39,900 bases of DNA from an uncultured Saprospiraceae bacterium (GCA_937924495.1 CALDSS010000156.1:1-39900); one strand, 5' to 3'. Shown: positions 1 to 8,573, counted from the stretch's first letter. Program-made: numbers and translations. Notes: generated by a model from the letters alone, not told the origin.

Positions 1-52
1 ATTAATTTCAACTTCAACTAAAAAATCTTAACTTCATAGATAAATTTAAAAA

Positions 53-301
53 ATGGATTCTTCATTGCAAACTCCTTTTAACGCAGCGCAGGTAGAAATT
101 TTAAAACTTTTCTCTCAAGGTTTGACCGAAGAGCAAACGGAGGAATTAAGAAAATTATTGATTGAATTTAGATTCAAGCTGCTAAATGAGCATGTTCAAA
201 AAGTAGCAGAGGAAAAGGGGATTTCTGTAAAAGACATTGATGCCGCATCGAATGAGCATCGTCGAACTCCTTATAAAGGCAAACCCAATAACCGAAAGTA
301 G
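53..301 (+). CDS. Putative antitoxin partner of a PIN toxin
   Basis: Encodes 82 residues, rich in Glu, Lys and Leu, with predicted helical heptads in residues 10-60 and a basic, proline-containing tail (RRTPYKGKPNNRK). I do not recognise a named family. The stop codon lies 6 bases before the ATG of the PIN-domain gene at 308, so the two are almost certainly co-transcribed. A small charged protein encoded directly upstream of a COG1569-type PIN protein is the usual place for its antitoxin, and the basic tail could contact either toxin or DNA. The antitoxin role is inferred from position alone; no ribbon-helix-helix, AbrB or Phd motif is evident. Confidence 0.65.
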   Translation: MDSSLQTPFNAAQVEILKLFSQGLTEEQTEELRKLLIEFRFKLLNEHVQKVAEEKGISVKDIDAASNEHRRTPYKGKPNNRK

Positions 302-307
302 CAATTG

Positions 308-685
308 ATGAAAGTCGTGATTGACACCAATGTGCTTTTAACTACAGTTTTCCCAAATTCAAAAAATCATTGGATACAAAACGCCTTGGTGAGCGGCGAA
401 TTAACCCTTTGCGTGACTACAGATATTTTAGACGAATATGCCGAAATTTTTGAACGATTTTATGATGCTAAAACTGCTGAATTACTTTTCTCTGTCTTCG
501 AAATTTTACCAAATATTCTCCAAATCAACAAGTACTATTTCTGGCGGCTCATTCCAGAAGATCCTGATGATGAAAAATTTGTGGATTTTGCGATTGCAGC
601 AGGCGCAGATTTTTTAGTAACCAATGATAAACATTTCAATAAAATTAAAACAATTGGATTTCCCAAAAATCAATGTCGTCAATGA
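308..685 (+). CDS. PIN-domain ribonuclease toxin, frameshifted near its C-terminus
   Basis: Begins MKVVIDTNVLL, the first strand and catalytic Asp (D6) of PIN-domain nucleases. Further acidic residues follow in DEYAEIFERF and in DDEKFVDFAIAAGADFLVTNDKHF, the region that completes the Mg2+ site in COG1569 PIN toxins, which typically cleave RNA. ATG 308 is preferred over the in-frame TTG at 305. The frame closes at 683-685 after FPKNQCRQ, but the next frame continues at once as KINVVNEVEFKSVFENY and ends with a stop at 735-737. That tail is what this family normally carries. Removing one A from the run at 665-669 would restore a protein of about 142 residues. Either a one-base insertion, a sequencing error or ribosomal slippage is involved. 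The core fold is intact, so the truncated product could still be active. Confidence 0.8.
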   Translation: MKVVIDTNVLLTTVFPNSKNHWIQNALVSGELTLCVTTDILDEYAEIFERFYDAKTAELLFSVFEILPNILQINKYYFWRLIPEDPDDEKFVDFAIAAGADFLVTNDKHFNKIKTIGFPKNQCRQ

Positions 686-739
686 AGTTGAGTTCAAATC
701 TGTTTTCGAAAATTATTTAGATTCGAATAGGTCTTAATC

Positions 740-804
740 TCCAATGTTAACTCAATGTAAACTTTTTGTAAATTTAATTTGCGTCCAATGTTAATTTAAT
801 GTAA
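740..804. repeat. Two 21-bp direct repeats upstream of the aspartyl protease gene
   Basis: Copies lie at 740-760 and 784-804, 44 bp apart start to start. Each reads TCCAATGTTAA followed by YTYAATGTAA and they match at 19 of 21 positions. Each copy itself contains two related half-sites (AATGTTAA and AATGTAA), giving four evenly arranged half-sites. The pair sits 48-112 bp before the GTG start at 852 and overlaps no gene beyond the restored toxin tail. This is an arrangement typical of a transcription-factor binding region, but the regulator is unknown. Confidence 0.45.
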
Positions 805-851
805 CTTAGATCACGTGAAAGGGCAGATAGCTCTTCAAAATTAAATTAGGC

Positions 852-1769
852 GTGACCAAGAAAATATTTACATTAGTTCTATCCATGGCGTGTATTTGTG
901 GGTTCTCACAAAACAATATTGCCTACATGGGAACTACTGAAATATCTTCTTCTAAAGAAAACACGTCTCCAACCGCTTCTAATATTTCAAATTTTACATT
1001 TTCTGGTGGATTAATCATGGTTAACGTTAGTGTTAACGGTGAATCTGGGGACTACATTTTGGACACCGGCGCACCTGGTTTAGTCCTCAATTCTACGGAA
1101 GAAACGGAAAGTTTTGTCTTAGCATCAAGTGTAAGTTCGCCGATAAAAGTAGGGGAGGTGATGGTAGAAAATTTCCAGTGGGGAAATTTCGAGCAAACAA
1201 ATGTGGAAGGATACACCTTAGACATCAGCCACATGGGCAAAGCAAACTCGGAAAGCCCTGACGGATTGATAGGTTACCAAATCTTAAAAAGCAATTCCGT
1301 TTTAGTGAATTTCGAAAATCAAGAAGTAGCCATCCTTTCTAAAAAAGATTTGAAATCTACCTTAAAAGCATCAAAAGGATACGTAACTATCCTTTTCGAA
1401 ACTGAAGGACATTTACCAGTCATCAAACTAAAAATCAACGGAAAGAAATACAGATTTGCCATTGACACTGGTGCAGAGAAGAATTTGATGGATGATAAGT
1501 CCTTTGAGGAATTAAATCCTGAAAATGTAACTTACGAATTGATGCAAGGACTTGATGGTGGCATCAGAAAAGTAGCTAACGGTCAATTGGAAAATATCAC
1601 TTCAAAGAAATACGACATTAATAAAATGAATTTCCTTTTCAGCGATATGTCTTATGTTAATGAAGGCGAAAACGGATACAACATTGATGGCCTTTTAGGT
1701 CTTCCGTTTTTTCAAAATAAAACCTTCGTGATTGATTATCGCAAAGGTGAAATTCACATTTGGGAGTAA
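852..1769 (+). CDS. Secreted protein with two retropepsin-like aspartyl protease domains
   Basis: 305 residues. The N-terminus (MTKKIFTLVLSMACICGFSQ) is a Sec signal peptide, which supports the GTG start at 852; the first ATG would lie inside it. Two halves each carry the aspartic-protease signature: DTG at residues 71-73 (YILDTGAPG) with a later DGLIG near 137-141, and DTG at 205-207 (FAIDTGAEK) with DGLLG near 280. The Asp-Thr-Gly plus hydrophobic-hydrophobic-Gly pair is the diagnostic feature of pepsin and retropepsin folds, so the two halves may form a pseudo-dimer or be two retropepsin-like units. Because both DTG loops are intact, it is probably an active periplasmic or outer-surface protease. 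No T9SS domain is present. Transcription probably ends at the hairpin at 1800-1830. Confidence 0.8.
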   Translation: MTKKIFTLVLSMACICGFSQNNIAYMGTTEISSSKENTSPTASNISNFTFSGGLIMVNVSVNGESGDYILDTGAPGLVLNSTEETESFVLASSVSSPIKVGEVMVENFQWGNFEQTNVEGYTLDISHMGKANSESPDGLIGYQILKSNSVLVNFENQEVAILSKKDLKSTLKASKGYVTILFETEGHLPVIKLKINGKKYRFAIDTGAEKNLMDDKSFEELNPENVTYELMQGLDGGIRKVANGQLENITSKKYDINKMNFLFSDMSYVNEGENGYNIDGLLGLPFFQNKTFVIDYRKGEIHIWE

Positions 1770-1799
1770 AATTCTAAATCTAAACCATTAAAATTTAAA

Positions 1800-1830
1800 G
1801 GTGCGTTTCTTTGGGAACGTGCCTTTTTTT
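1800..1830 (+). terminator. Intrinsic terminator after the aspartyl protease gene
   Basis: A 10-bp stem (GGTGCGTTTC at 1800-1809 with GGAACGTGCC at 1814-1823, including three G-T pairs), loop TTTG, and seven T residues at 1824-1830, 30 bases after the stop. Confidence 0.75.
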
Positions 1831-1876
1831 ATGGCAACAAATGACTGTAAAAAGTCGTTTTAATCTCTTGTAAATA

Positions 1877-1884
1877 TAATTTTG
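1877..1884 (+). promoter_or_regulatory. Bacteroidota-type -7 box for the M1 peptidase gene
   Basis: TAATTTTG matches the TAnnTTTG -7 consensus exactly. It would start transcription near 1891, about 38 bases before the ATG at 1929. No convincing TTG -33 element is seen at the usual spacing. Confidence 0.45.
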
Positions 1885-1928
1885 CAACTGTTAAGAAAAT
1901 TTTCAGTCTAAAAAAGAAAAATCTATTC

Positions 1929-3782
1929 ATGAACTTAGGAAAAATTCTCACCCTACTTTTTTTACCAGTACTCTTGTCAGCTCAACCAGATAGATGGCAA
2001 CAAGGTGGTAAATACGAAATGGAGATTGATTTTGATGTAAAAACACATCAATTTACCGGCAAGCAAAAATTTACCTACACCAACAATTCTCCTGATGAAT
2101 TGAACAAGGTGTTTTACCATTTATACCTCAATGCTTTTCAGCCAAACAGTATGATGGATGCTCGAAATCAATGGCTGAGTGATTCGGATGGAAGAGTGAA
2201 TGATCGAATCAGTAAATTGAGTGAAGATGAAATTGGTTTTACGAAAGTGAAATCATTGTCCATGAATGGAAAACCTGTGCAATTTGAGCATGCAGAAACC
2301 ATTTTGGAAGTGACGTTGAATGAACCAATCGCACCCAATAGTCAAGCTGTTTTTGAAATGGAATTTCATTCGCAAGTTCCAATTCAAATTAGAAGAAATG
2401 GTCGAGATAATTCGGAAGGAATTTCTTACTCTATGGCTCAGTGGTATCCTAAAATGTGTGAATACGATTATCAAGGTTGGCATGCCAATCCTTACGTCGG
2501 AAGGGAATTCTACGGCATCTACGGTGAGTTTGACGTGAAAATCACAATTGATAAAGATTACATCATTGGAGGAACTGGATATCTTCAAAATCCAGAAAAA
2601 ATTGGATTTGGATATACCAAAAAGCAAAAAGGCAAGCGAACTCGAAAGAAGACAAGGACATGGCACTTTATTGCTCCAAATGTCCATGATTTTGCTTGGG
2701 GTGCAGATCCAGATTATCACCATGATAAATTGGTTAGAAAAGACGGAACGGTGCTTCACTTTTTCTACCAAAGAGGTGACGAAACCAATGATAACTGGGA
2801 AAAATTACCAGAAGTGATGGATGCCGCTTTCGATTATATCAATGAAAATTTCGGAGAGTATCCATACAAACAATATAGCTTTATTCAAGGCGGTGATGGT
2901 GGTATGGAGTACCCAATGGCAACCTTGATTACAGGGCACAGAAGATTTGGCAGTTTGGTAGGTGTTTCTGTTCATGAGTTGATGCACTCTTGGTATCAGG
3001 GGGTTTTGGGAACCAACGAAGCACTATATGCTTGGATGGATGAGGGTTTTACAAGTTGGACTTCTACTGAAATTATGAATCACTTAAAATCCAAAGGATT
3101 CTTAAAGGGAGAGTTCAGTGACCAACCTCATGCTGGTACTTATACTGGATATAGAAACTACTTTAAAAGCGGTAAGGCAGAGCCAATGTCAACTCACGCA
3201 GATCACTTTAGCACAAACTATGCTTATTGGTTGACTGCATATACTGGTGGGCAAACCTTTTTGGAACAATTGCAATACATCATTGGTGAAGAAGCGCATA
3301 ACAGATTGATGCTTCGCTATTACAATGATTGGAAGTTTAAGCATCCCAATCCTAATGATTTTATCCGAATTGCAGAGTATGAATCAGGAATGGAATTAGA
3401 TTGGTATCTTGAGTATTTCATTAATTCAACCAAGATTGTTGATTATGGAATTAAGAACCTTGAAAAGGATGGTAAACGCACTACGATTACTTTAGAAAGA
3501 AATGGTGAATTTCCAATGCCAATTGATTTAGAGGTGACCTTATCCAACGGAAAGAAAATGAATTATACGATACCATTGGGCCTTATGAGAGGGGAGAAGT
3601 CTTCTGAAAACGGCGTGAATTATATTAAAGCAAAAGATTGGTATTGGACACATACGACCTATGACCTGAGCGTTGAAGGTGATGTTGAATCTGTACAGAT
3701 TGATCCAACAGGTAGATTGGCAGATTTAAATTTGGAAAATAATTCTAAAGGTTTCAAGGAAGGTAAGGAGATTAAAGATTAA
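1929..3782 (+). CDS. Secreted M1-family zinc aminopeptidase
   Basis: 617 residues with signal peptide MNLGKILTLLFLPVLLSAQ. The order is that of M1 peptidases: an N-terminal beta-sandwich (about 25-250), then a thermolysin-like catalytic domain. The exopeptidase motif is present as GGMEYP (324-329, the GAMEN equivalent). The zinc site is HELMH at 349-353 with the third ligand Glu at 372 in DEGFTSW, the exact HExxH-x18-E spacing of the family. It should remove N-terminal residues from peptides in the periplasm or at the surface. The protein is shorter than ERAP-type M1 enzymes because the C-terminal helical domain is missing, as is common in Bacteroidota homologues. No T9SS domain is visible. 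The gene ends in a strong bidirectional terminator. Confidence 0.92.
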   Translation: MNLGKILTLLFLPVLLSAQPDRWQQGGKYEMEIDFDVKTHQFTGKQKFTYTNNSPDELNKVFYHLYLNAFQPNSMMDARNQWLSDSDGRVNDRISKLSEDEIGFTKVKSLSMNGKPVQFEHAETILEVTLNEPIAPNSQAVFEMEFHSQVPIQIRRNGRDNSEGISYSMAQWYPKMCEYDYQGWHANPYVGREFYGIYGEFDVKITIDKDYIIGGTGYLQNPEKIGFGYTKKQKGKRTRKKTRTWHFIAPNVHDFAWGADPDYHHDKLVRKDGTVLHFFYQRGDETNDNWEKLPEVMDAAFDYINENFGEYPYKQYSFIQGGDGGMEYPMATLITGHRRFGSLVGVSVHELMHSWYQGVLGTNEALYAWMDEGFTSWTSTEIMNHLKSKGFLKGEFSDQPHAGTYTGYRNYFKSGKAEPMSTHADHFSTNYAYWLTAYTGGQTFLEQLQYIIGEEAHNRLMLRYYNDWKFKHPNPNDFIRIAEYESGMELDWYLEYFINSTKIVDYGIKNLEKDGKRTTITLERNGEFPMPIDLEVTLSNGKKMNYTIPLGLMRGEKSSENGVNYIKAKDWYWTHTTYDLSVEGDVESVQIDPTGRLADLNLENNSKGFKEGKEIKD

Positions 3783-3803
3783 GTCTATTTCTCTCACTGC
3801 ACG

Positions 3804-3836
3804 AAAAAAGCCGTTGCAATCTGCAACGGCTTTTTT
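3804..3836. terminator. Bidirectional terminator between convergent genes
   Basis: A perfect 15-bp stem (AAAAAAGCCGTTGCA at 3804-3818 and its complement at 3822-3836) closes a 3-base loop. The A and T runs allow termination in both directions. It separates the M1 peptidase from the minus-strand recQ operon and overlaps the stop codon of the membrane protein at 3835. Confidence 0.9.
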
Positions 3837-4311
3837 ATTTCCTTTTTTTACGATTTCTACTCCGCAATCGTGGCTGATTCCATTCTTCCTTCATAGCAAA
3901 GCCTACTATTTTTTTCATAATATTCATCATGGAAATGAAAACTAAGTAACAAACTGATGTCACTACAAAAATCCATGAAAATGACCCTGCTTCGTAAACC
4001 GTCTCTCCAGAAACGCCCCAGGCAATCAGGCTATTTACAACCAAAAGTGCCAAATACGAAGTCATAGATTGCCCCCAATATTCCATTCCATTTTTTGCAG
4101 ATAAACTAAAAATGCTATTAAAAACGGCAAACATCATCAAGGTAGCACCAGCACACATCCATGCAAATCTCTCAGGAAGCGTAAGACTCATTCCAGACAT
4201 TATCATACCCAAGAACAATAAAAAAATGGTCAATCCAACCCCCAGAGCTGCCTGTCTGTAAGGGTGAAAATTTTGTTCGTATATGGATTCAGTTTGTTTT
4301 GATGAACTCAT
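3835..4311 (-). CDS. Four-helix integral membrane protein, unknown function
   Basis: 158 residues from ATG 4311 (MSSSKQTESIYEQ). A longer frame back to 4359 uses a TTG inside the glycosyltransferase gene and is not preferred, because ATG 4311 forms an ATGA overlap with that gene's stop. Four hydrophobic segments lie near residues 21-42, 48-70, 81-101 and 109-131. The N-terminus is hydrophilic and the C-terminus strongly basic (RLRSRNRKKRK), so the tail is probably cytoplasmic. I do not recognise the family. It is the last gene of the recQ - glycosyltransferase group, so it may act with the glycosyltransferase at the membrane, but this is only inference from gene order. Confidence 0.75.
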   Translation of the reverse strand: MSSSKQTESIYEQNFHPYRQAALGVGLTIFLLFLGMIMSGMSLTLPERFAWMCAGATLMMFAVFNSIFSLSAKNGMEYWGQSMTSYLALLVVNSLIAWGVSGETVYEAGSFSWIFVVTSVCYLVFISMMNIMKKIVGFAMKEEWNQPRLRSRNRKKRK

Positions 4312-5396
4312 ATAAATTGATTGTAAAAATTGAGTAATTTTTTTTCTTCGTTTTCCCAAGTAAGCTCTTTTGCTGCCTCAATGCAATTCCTTTGAATAGA
4401 ATGATAATAGTCTTCTTGAATCAAACTTGAAACACCTGAAAGAATTGATTCTTGACTCAAATCTGGAATCAAAACCCCGATTTTATATTTTTGATTAATA
4501 ATTCGATATTCTGGAAAATCAATATGAATTGCTGGAATGCCAGCCTGAATATAATCAAAGGTTTTATTTGCCAATGAAAAGTAGTAATTCAGTCCTTTAT
4601 TTTTCAATAGATTCAGACCTATATCTGCCTTTGCAGTTATTTCGACCAATTGCTCTGGTAAAATCATTCCCAGAAACTTTACACGGTCATCAACCCCAAT
4701 TTTATAACTTTGTTCACGAAGTTTTTTTGAAAGGTCTCCTTCGCCAGCCAGCCAAAGTTCACAATTTTCTAATTTGGGCATTACCTCAATCATTTCTTCC
4801 AATCCGCGACCATCATTTAATGCGCCTTGATAAAGGAGGATTTTTTTTTGGCTTTCTTTTGTTTTGAAATAGGTCTTTTTTGAAAAAGGCAGATTTCGAA
4901 TTACTTCAAATTTAATGTTGTATTTTTTAGAAAATACTTTTTTTAAGCTTTCGCAAACAGTGTAGGCTCCTTTTACTTTTGGAATAAAAACATTGGCAAT
5001 GATTTTCCATATTTTTTGAATAAATGGTCGATTCACTACTTCAGGTACTTCTTGAAAATATTCATGGGCATCAAAAACAAGTTGCTTATTTCTCATTTTT
5101 GCAGCAAAATATCCACTTGGTAATGTATCCAAATCAATTGAGCAAATCAAATCAGATTTTTTTAATAAAAAAAAGAAAAGTCGAAGATTGAATTCCAAAT
5201 AAAACAAAGGCCCTTTTTGAAAAAATACACTTAATCTTTTTTGTTTAAAAAATTGATTTTCAAGTGGTTGTGAATTTTTCCTCTTGCGACCAATTAAAGT
5301 GACATCCCAATTATTTTTTGATAGAGAGGTACAAATTCGAATCATCCTTTGGTCGTAATTCAAATCATTAGTGACGGTGAAAAATATCTTTTTCAT
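4308..5396 (-). CDS. GT4-type glycosyltransferase
   Basis: 362 residues with the two-domain GT-B layout. The N-terminal half (to about 170) starts MKKIFFTVTNDLNYDQRMIRIC and contains DLICSIDLDTLPSG and FDAHEYFQE, an acceptor-side arrangement seen in Bacteroidota GT4 enzymes. The C-terminal half begins with LLYQGALNDGRGLEEMIE, contains LWLAGEGDL, and ends with the nucleotide-sugar region (ADIGLNLL, NYYFSLANKTFDYIQAGIP). No signal peptide or membrane helix is seen, so it is likely a cytoplasmic enzyme using a nucleotide sugar for surface polysaccharide or glycan assembly. The sugar and acceptor cannot be told. Its ATG overlaps the recQ stop (ATGA, 5393-5396) and its stop overlaps the next gene's start, implying translational coupling. 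Confidence 0.85.
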   Translation of the reverse strand: MKKIFFTVTNDLNYDQRMIRICTSLSKNNWDVTLIGRKRKNSQPLENQFFKQKRLSVFFQKGPLFYLEFNLRLFFFLLKKSDLICSIDLDTLPSGYFAAKMRNKQLVFDAHEYFQEVPEVVNRPFIQKIWKIIANVFIPKVKGAYTVCESLKKVFSKKYNIKFEVIRNLPFSKKTYFKTKESQKKILLYQGALNDGRGLEEMIEVMPKLENCELWLAGEGDLSKKLREQSYKIGVDDRVKFLGMILPEQLVEITAKADIGLNLLKNKGLNYYFSLANKTFDYIQAGIPAIHIDFPEYRIINQKYKIGVLIPDLSQESILSGVSSLIQEDYYHSIQRNCIEAAKELTWENEEKKLLNFYNQFI

Positions 5397-7300
5397 TGCG
5401 CTACCAATTTAAATTTTCCATCATCGTTTTCTATGATTTTTTCAGAAACCATATATTCGATCACCTTCAAAATTTTCAACTCATTCTTGGCATGAAATGA
5501 ATCCACAATTTCTTTTAATTCGAGGTCTTCCTTCTTTAAGATTTTACTCACCTTTTCACTCATTCTTTCAAAATCGCCCTTTTTTAAGTCGGATTTATTT
5601 CTTTCCAAACAAATATCACAAACCTCACAATTCTTGGAATTCACTTCTCCAAAATAATCAAGCAATTGTTGACTACGGCAGATTTCTGTGGTACAATATT
5701 CTATAGCCTTTTCATGCCTAAATTTTGCTCTTTCTTTCAAAAATGAATAAAGTGTTGAATCTAAATTTAAATTTTCAATGGACACTCTTTCTTTAAGAAA
5801 TATTAATTGAGGCTTGCTTTTTTTAGGTAAATATTCAATGATTCCATCTTTGGCCAATAGGTTCAAGATTGATTGAATTTTTTCACCTTCCACTCTAAAA
5901 TTAAGAGCAATTTTATCTTCATAAATAGGAACAAAATCAGTAAAGATTCCAGAATTGGAACGCAAAAGAAGCTTAATTAATTTTTCCAATTTCGGGTTCT
6001 TCAATTGAAAATCATAAATCTCTTCTCTCGATATTTTTACTTTTACAGCAGATGGAATATAAATAGTATCGGTCAATGCCAGCCACCCCATTTTTTCAAG
6101 ATGTTTAATGCTATTTAATGTGGGCAGCAATTTCAATTTAAAATTTTCGCAAAACTGAATTAGGTTGAAGTCATAACTGGTTCCAAGTCCGCCTCCTGTA
6201 GCCAATTGAAAATAACTTCCCAAAGCTTGATACACTCTTTTTATCTCTTTTAGCTCAGGAAAAGAAACTTCAAAATTTTTCTTTAAAGTTTTCAAATCAC
6301 CATCAGAATAGAGTAGTGCAGCAAATGATTTTTTGCCATCTCTTCCCGCTCTCCCTGCTTCTTGAAAATAGGCTTCCAAATTGTCAGGCAAATCCAGATG
6401 AACTACGGTGCGCACATCGGGTTTGTCGATGCCCATCCCAAAAGCATTGGTGGCCACCATGACTCTAATTTTTCCGCTAATCCAGTCTGCTTGTTTTTGA
6501 CTTCTGAATTTTGGTTCCAACCCGGCATGATAAAAATCGGCAGTAATCCGTTGCTTCTGAAGAAAGATCGCTATGTCTTTTGTTCGTCGTCTATTTCGGA
6601 CATATACTACACTCGAACCAGGCACTTTTTTTAAAATATCTACTAATTTTTCATCCTTATTTTCTTCTTTTCTGACCACATAAGCAAGGTTGTCTCTTCC
6701 AAAACTATTTTGAAAAATCTTTCCTTTCTTAAACGCTAACTTTTCCTGAATATCTTTTGCAACCTCTGGCGTTGCAGTGGCAGTCAATGCAATAAATGAA
6801 ACCTTGGGATGCAGTTTACGAAGTTCGGTTATTTCCAAATAGGCTGGTCTAAAATCATAACCCCATTGAGAAATACAATGCGCCTCATCAATCGCAATTG
6901 TGTTTACATTCATTTTAGAAATGCGCTCAATTGCCAACTCAGATTTTAACCGCTCTGGGGAAATGTAAAGTAATTTTGTCCGACCATAAATACAATTGTC
7001 CAACAATTCATCAATTTGCCGATAGGACATTCCACTATAAATTGCTTTTGCTTGAATACCTCTTTTTTGGAGATTATCCACCTGATCTTTCATTAAAGAA
7101 ATAAGTGGGGAAACAACAATACAAATGCCATCTTGAACCAAAGCTGGTATCTGGAAACAGATAGATTTACCACCACCTGTTGGCATTAAAGCCAAGGTGT
7201 CATTCCCTTGCAAAACAGACCAGATGATATCCTCCTGCTGTGGTCGAAATGAGTCGTAGCCCCAGTATTCTTTTAATATTTCAGATGGTGTTTTTTTCAA
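5393..7300 (-). CDS. recQ: RecQ-family ATP-dependent DNA helicase
   Basis: 635 residues. Helicase motifs are complete: RPQQEDII (motif 0), MPTGGGKS (Walker A, 39-46), DEAH (138-141), SFIALTATAT, and the motif VI region QEAGRAGRDG. The RecQ zinc ligands are at C541, C558, C561 and C564, with the same 17-3-3 spacing as in E. coli RecQ. Unlike the E. coli enzyme, a segment of about 190 residues containing predicted winged-helix elements lies between the helicase core and the zinc cluster, and no HRDC domain follows; this is a known Bacteroidota arrangement. The start is TTG at 7300: a stop lies just upstream in frame, and the next Met is inside Walker A. It unwinds DNA 3'-5' in recombination and fork repair. 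It heads the operon with the glycosyltransferase. Confidence 0.93.
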   Translation of the reverse strand: MKKTPSEILKEYWGYDSFRPQQEDIIWSVLQGNDTLALMPTGGGKSICFQIPALVQDGICIVVSPLISLMKDQVDNLQKRGIQAKAIYSGMSYRQIDELLDNCIYGRTKLLYISPERLKSELAIERISKMNVNTIAIDEAHCISQWGYDFRPAYLEITELRKLHPKVSFIALTATATPEVAKDIQEKLAFKKGKIFQNSFGRDNLAYVVRKEENKDEKLVDILKKVPGSSVVYVRNRRRTKDIAIFLQKQRITADFYHAGLEPKFRSQKQADWISGKIRVMVATNAFGMGIDKPDVRTVVHLDLPDNLEAYFQEAGRAGRDGKKSFAALLYSDGDLKTLKKNFEVSFPELKEIKRVYQALGSYFQLATGGGLGTSYDFNLIQFCENFKLKLLPTLNSIKHLEKMGWLALTDTIYIPSAVKVKISREEIYDFQLKNPKLEKLIKLLLRSNSGIFTDFVPIYEDKIALNFRVEGEKIQSILNLLAKDGIIEYLPKKSKPQLIFLKERVSIENLNLDSTLYSFLKERAKFRHEKAIEYCTTEICRSQQLLDYFGEVNSKNCEVCDICLERNKSDLKKGDFERMSEKVSKILKKEDLELKEIVDSFHAKNELKILKVIEYMVSEKIIENDDGKFKLVAQ

Positions 7301-7518
7301 TTTTTAACTAAAATAGATTAAATAAATTATGAATCTAAAATTATAGTAATTTGCTGATTATCAGCTTTTTATGACTTAAAATAATACTGAATTCGAAATA
7401 ATATTCTTAACAGAAACAGTAAAATTAATAGATTTTTAAGATAAACAATTTTTACCAAAACTTTCAATGCAATCGTCTATATAAAAAGTCCTCTTAATTT
7501 TTCACAAAATGATTTATC

Positions 7519-8511
7519 ATGAGAAATAACATCAATTTTGGAATAGGGTTGGTATTTGTTTTGGGAATGGTTCTTTCAACTGGTTGTAATCATTCGACTC
7601 AAGCAACAACCAAAATCGAAAGTAATAAAGTTCATTTATCTGAGACTAAAAAGAAAATAATTAAAGAATCTGCTTGCAATCATTTCATTGAAAAGGAAAT
7701 TACGGCAGGCGAATACTTTGATTTTATTGATGATTTGGTCGCTCACTACGATTCCATTTTAGAATATCCAATCACTGAGCACCTTATCATGAGAAACAAT
7801 CATTGGCTAATTGACACTTTGATTAATACGGATTATTACCTTTTGATGGAAAAAGGAAATTTTGTTTACGATCCCCAATCTATTGTTGTTTTGAAACCTG
7901 GTGATAGTTTAAGAATTCCTACAGAAAGAGAGGCTGAGATCCTGACGCACCAGATGGCCAAAACCTTGATTGATGTAAACATTCCAGAATATAAATTAAG
8001 TATTTTGGAAGCCGGTTCACCGATTTATGAAACAACAGTGCGAGTAGGAAGAAATACAAAGCGATATTTAGCGATGGCCGGTAGAGATGTTGACTTAAAA
8101 ACCAGACCTGGTTATGGTGAAATTGTAAGGATTGCAAGAGATCCGGCTTTCATCAATCCAAGAAATAATAAAAGGTATAGCGTTACCAAACGAGATGATG
8201 GAAAAACCACCAAAATGCCTCGAATTCCTTGGATTGAGCCAGAAATCAACGGAACTCGATATGGGCAACTCATACATCCAACAACCAATTTAAAGACTTT
8301 AGGAAAGGCCTATTCAAACGGATGCGTGGGGACCAGCGAAGCAGATGCGTGGAGACTTTATTTCTATGCTCCGGTTGGCACTAAAGTTCAGTTTAGATAC
8401 GATTTGGAAATAGAAACCGCTCAAGGTGAAACCAAAGAGCTAAAAGATATTTACCCAGGCTATTCTAAAAGATGGGAAAGGATTAAGAAGAGGCAAAAAT
8501 CAGCTTCTTAA
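7519..8511 (+). CDS. L,D-transpeptidase (YkuD-type) lipoprotein
   Basis: 330 residues. The N-terminus is a lipoprotein signal with lipobox LSTGC (Cys 23), so the mature protein is probably anchored facing the periplasm. The catalytic YkuD region lies at about 155-300: H253 in QLIHPTTN, then S266-N-G-C269-V, matching the His...S-x-G-C signature, with C269 the predicted nucleophile. L,D-transpeptidases make 3-3 cross-links in peptidoglycan or attach proteins to it. The residue usually Arg after the Cys is absent (GCVGTSEAD), as in some Bacteroidota members. Residues 30-150 form a domain I do not recognise. It ends in a shared terminator with the convergent barrel gene. Confidence 0.85.
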   Translation: MRNNINFGIGLVFVLGMVLSTGCNHSTQATTKIESNKVHLSETKKKIIKESACNHFIEKEITAGEYFDFIDDLVAHYDSILEYPITEHLIMRNNHWLIDTLINTDYYLLMEKGNFVYDPQSIVVLKPGDSLRIPTEREAEILTHQMAKTLIDVNIPEYKLSILEAGSPIYETTVRVGRNTKRYLAMAGRDVDLKTRPGYGEIVRIARDPAFINPRNNKRYSVTKRDDGKTTKMPRIPWIEPEINGTRYGQLIHPTTNLKTLGKAYSNGCVGTSEADAWRLYFYAPVGTKVQFRYDLEIETAQGETKELKDIYPGYSKRWERIKKRQKSAS

Positions 8512-8517
8512 TAGAAC

Positions 8518-8556
8518 AAAGGGAGTAGATATTTGTAATTTATCTACTCCCTTTTT
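8518..8556. terminator. Bidirectional terminator
   Basis: A 14-bp stem (AAAGGGAGTAGATA at 8518-8531 with its complement at 8541-8554), loop of 9 bases, and flanking A and T runs. It serves the plus-strand L,D-transpeptidase gene and the minus-strand barrel gene that ends at 8574. Confidence 0.85.
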
Positions 8557-8573
8557 AAAACCAGGTCGCTCTA

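Noticed and set aside
2253-2771. Open frame of 172 codons on the minus strand inside the M1 peptidase gene
   Set aside because: It is antisense to a well-conserved enzyme, has no family resemblance and is rich in His, Phe and Ile, as expected of a frame shadow.
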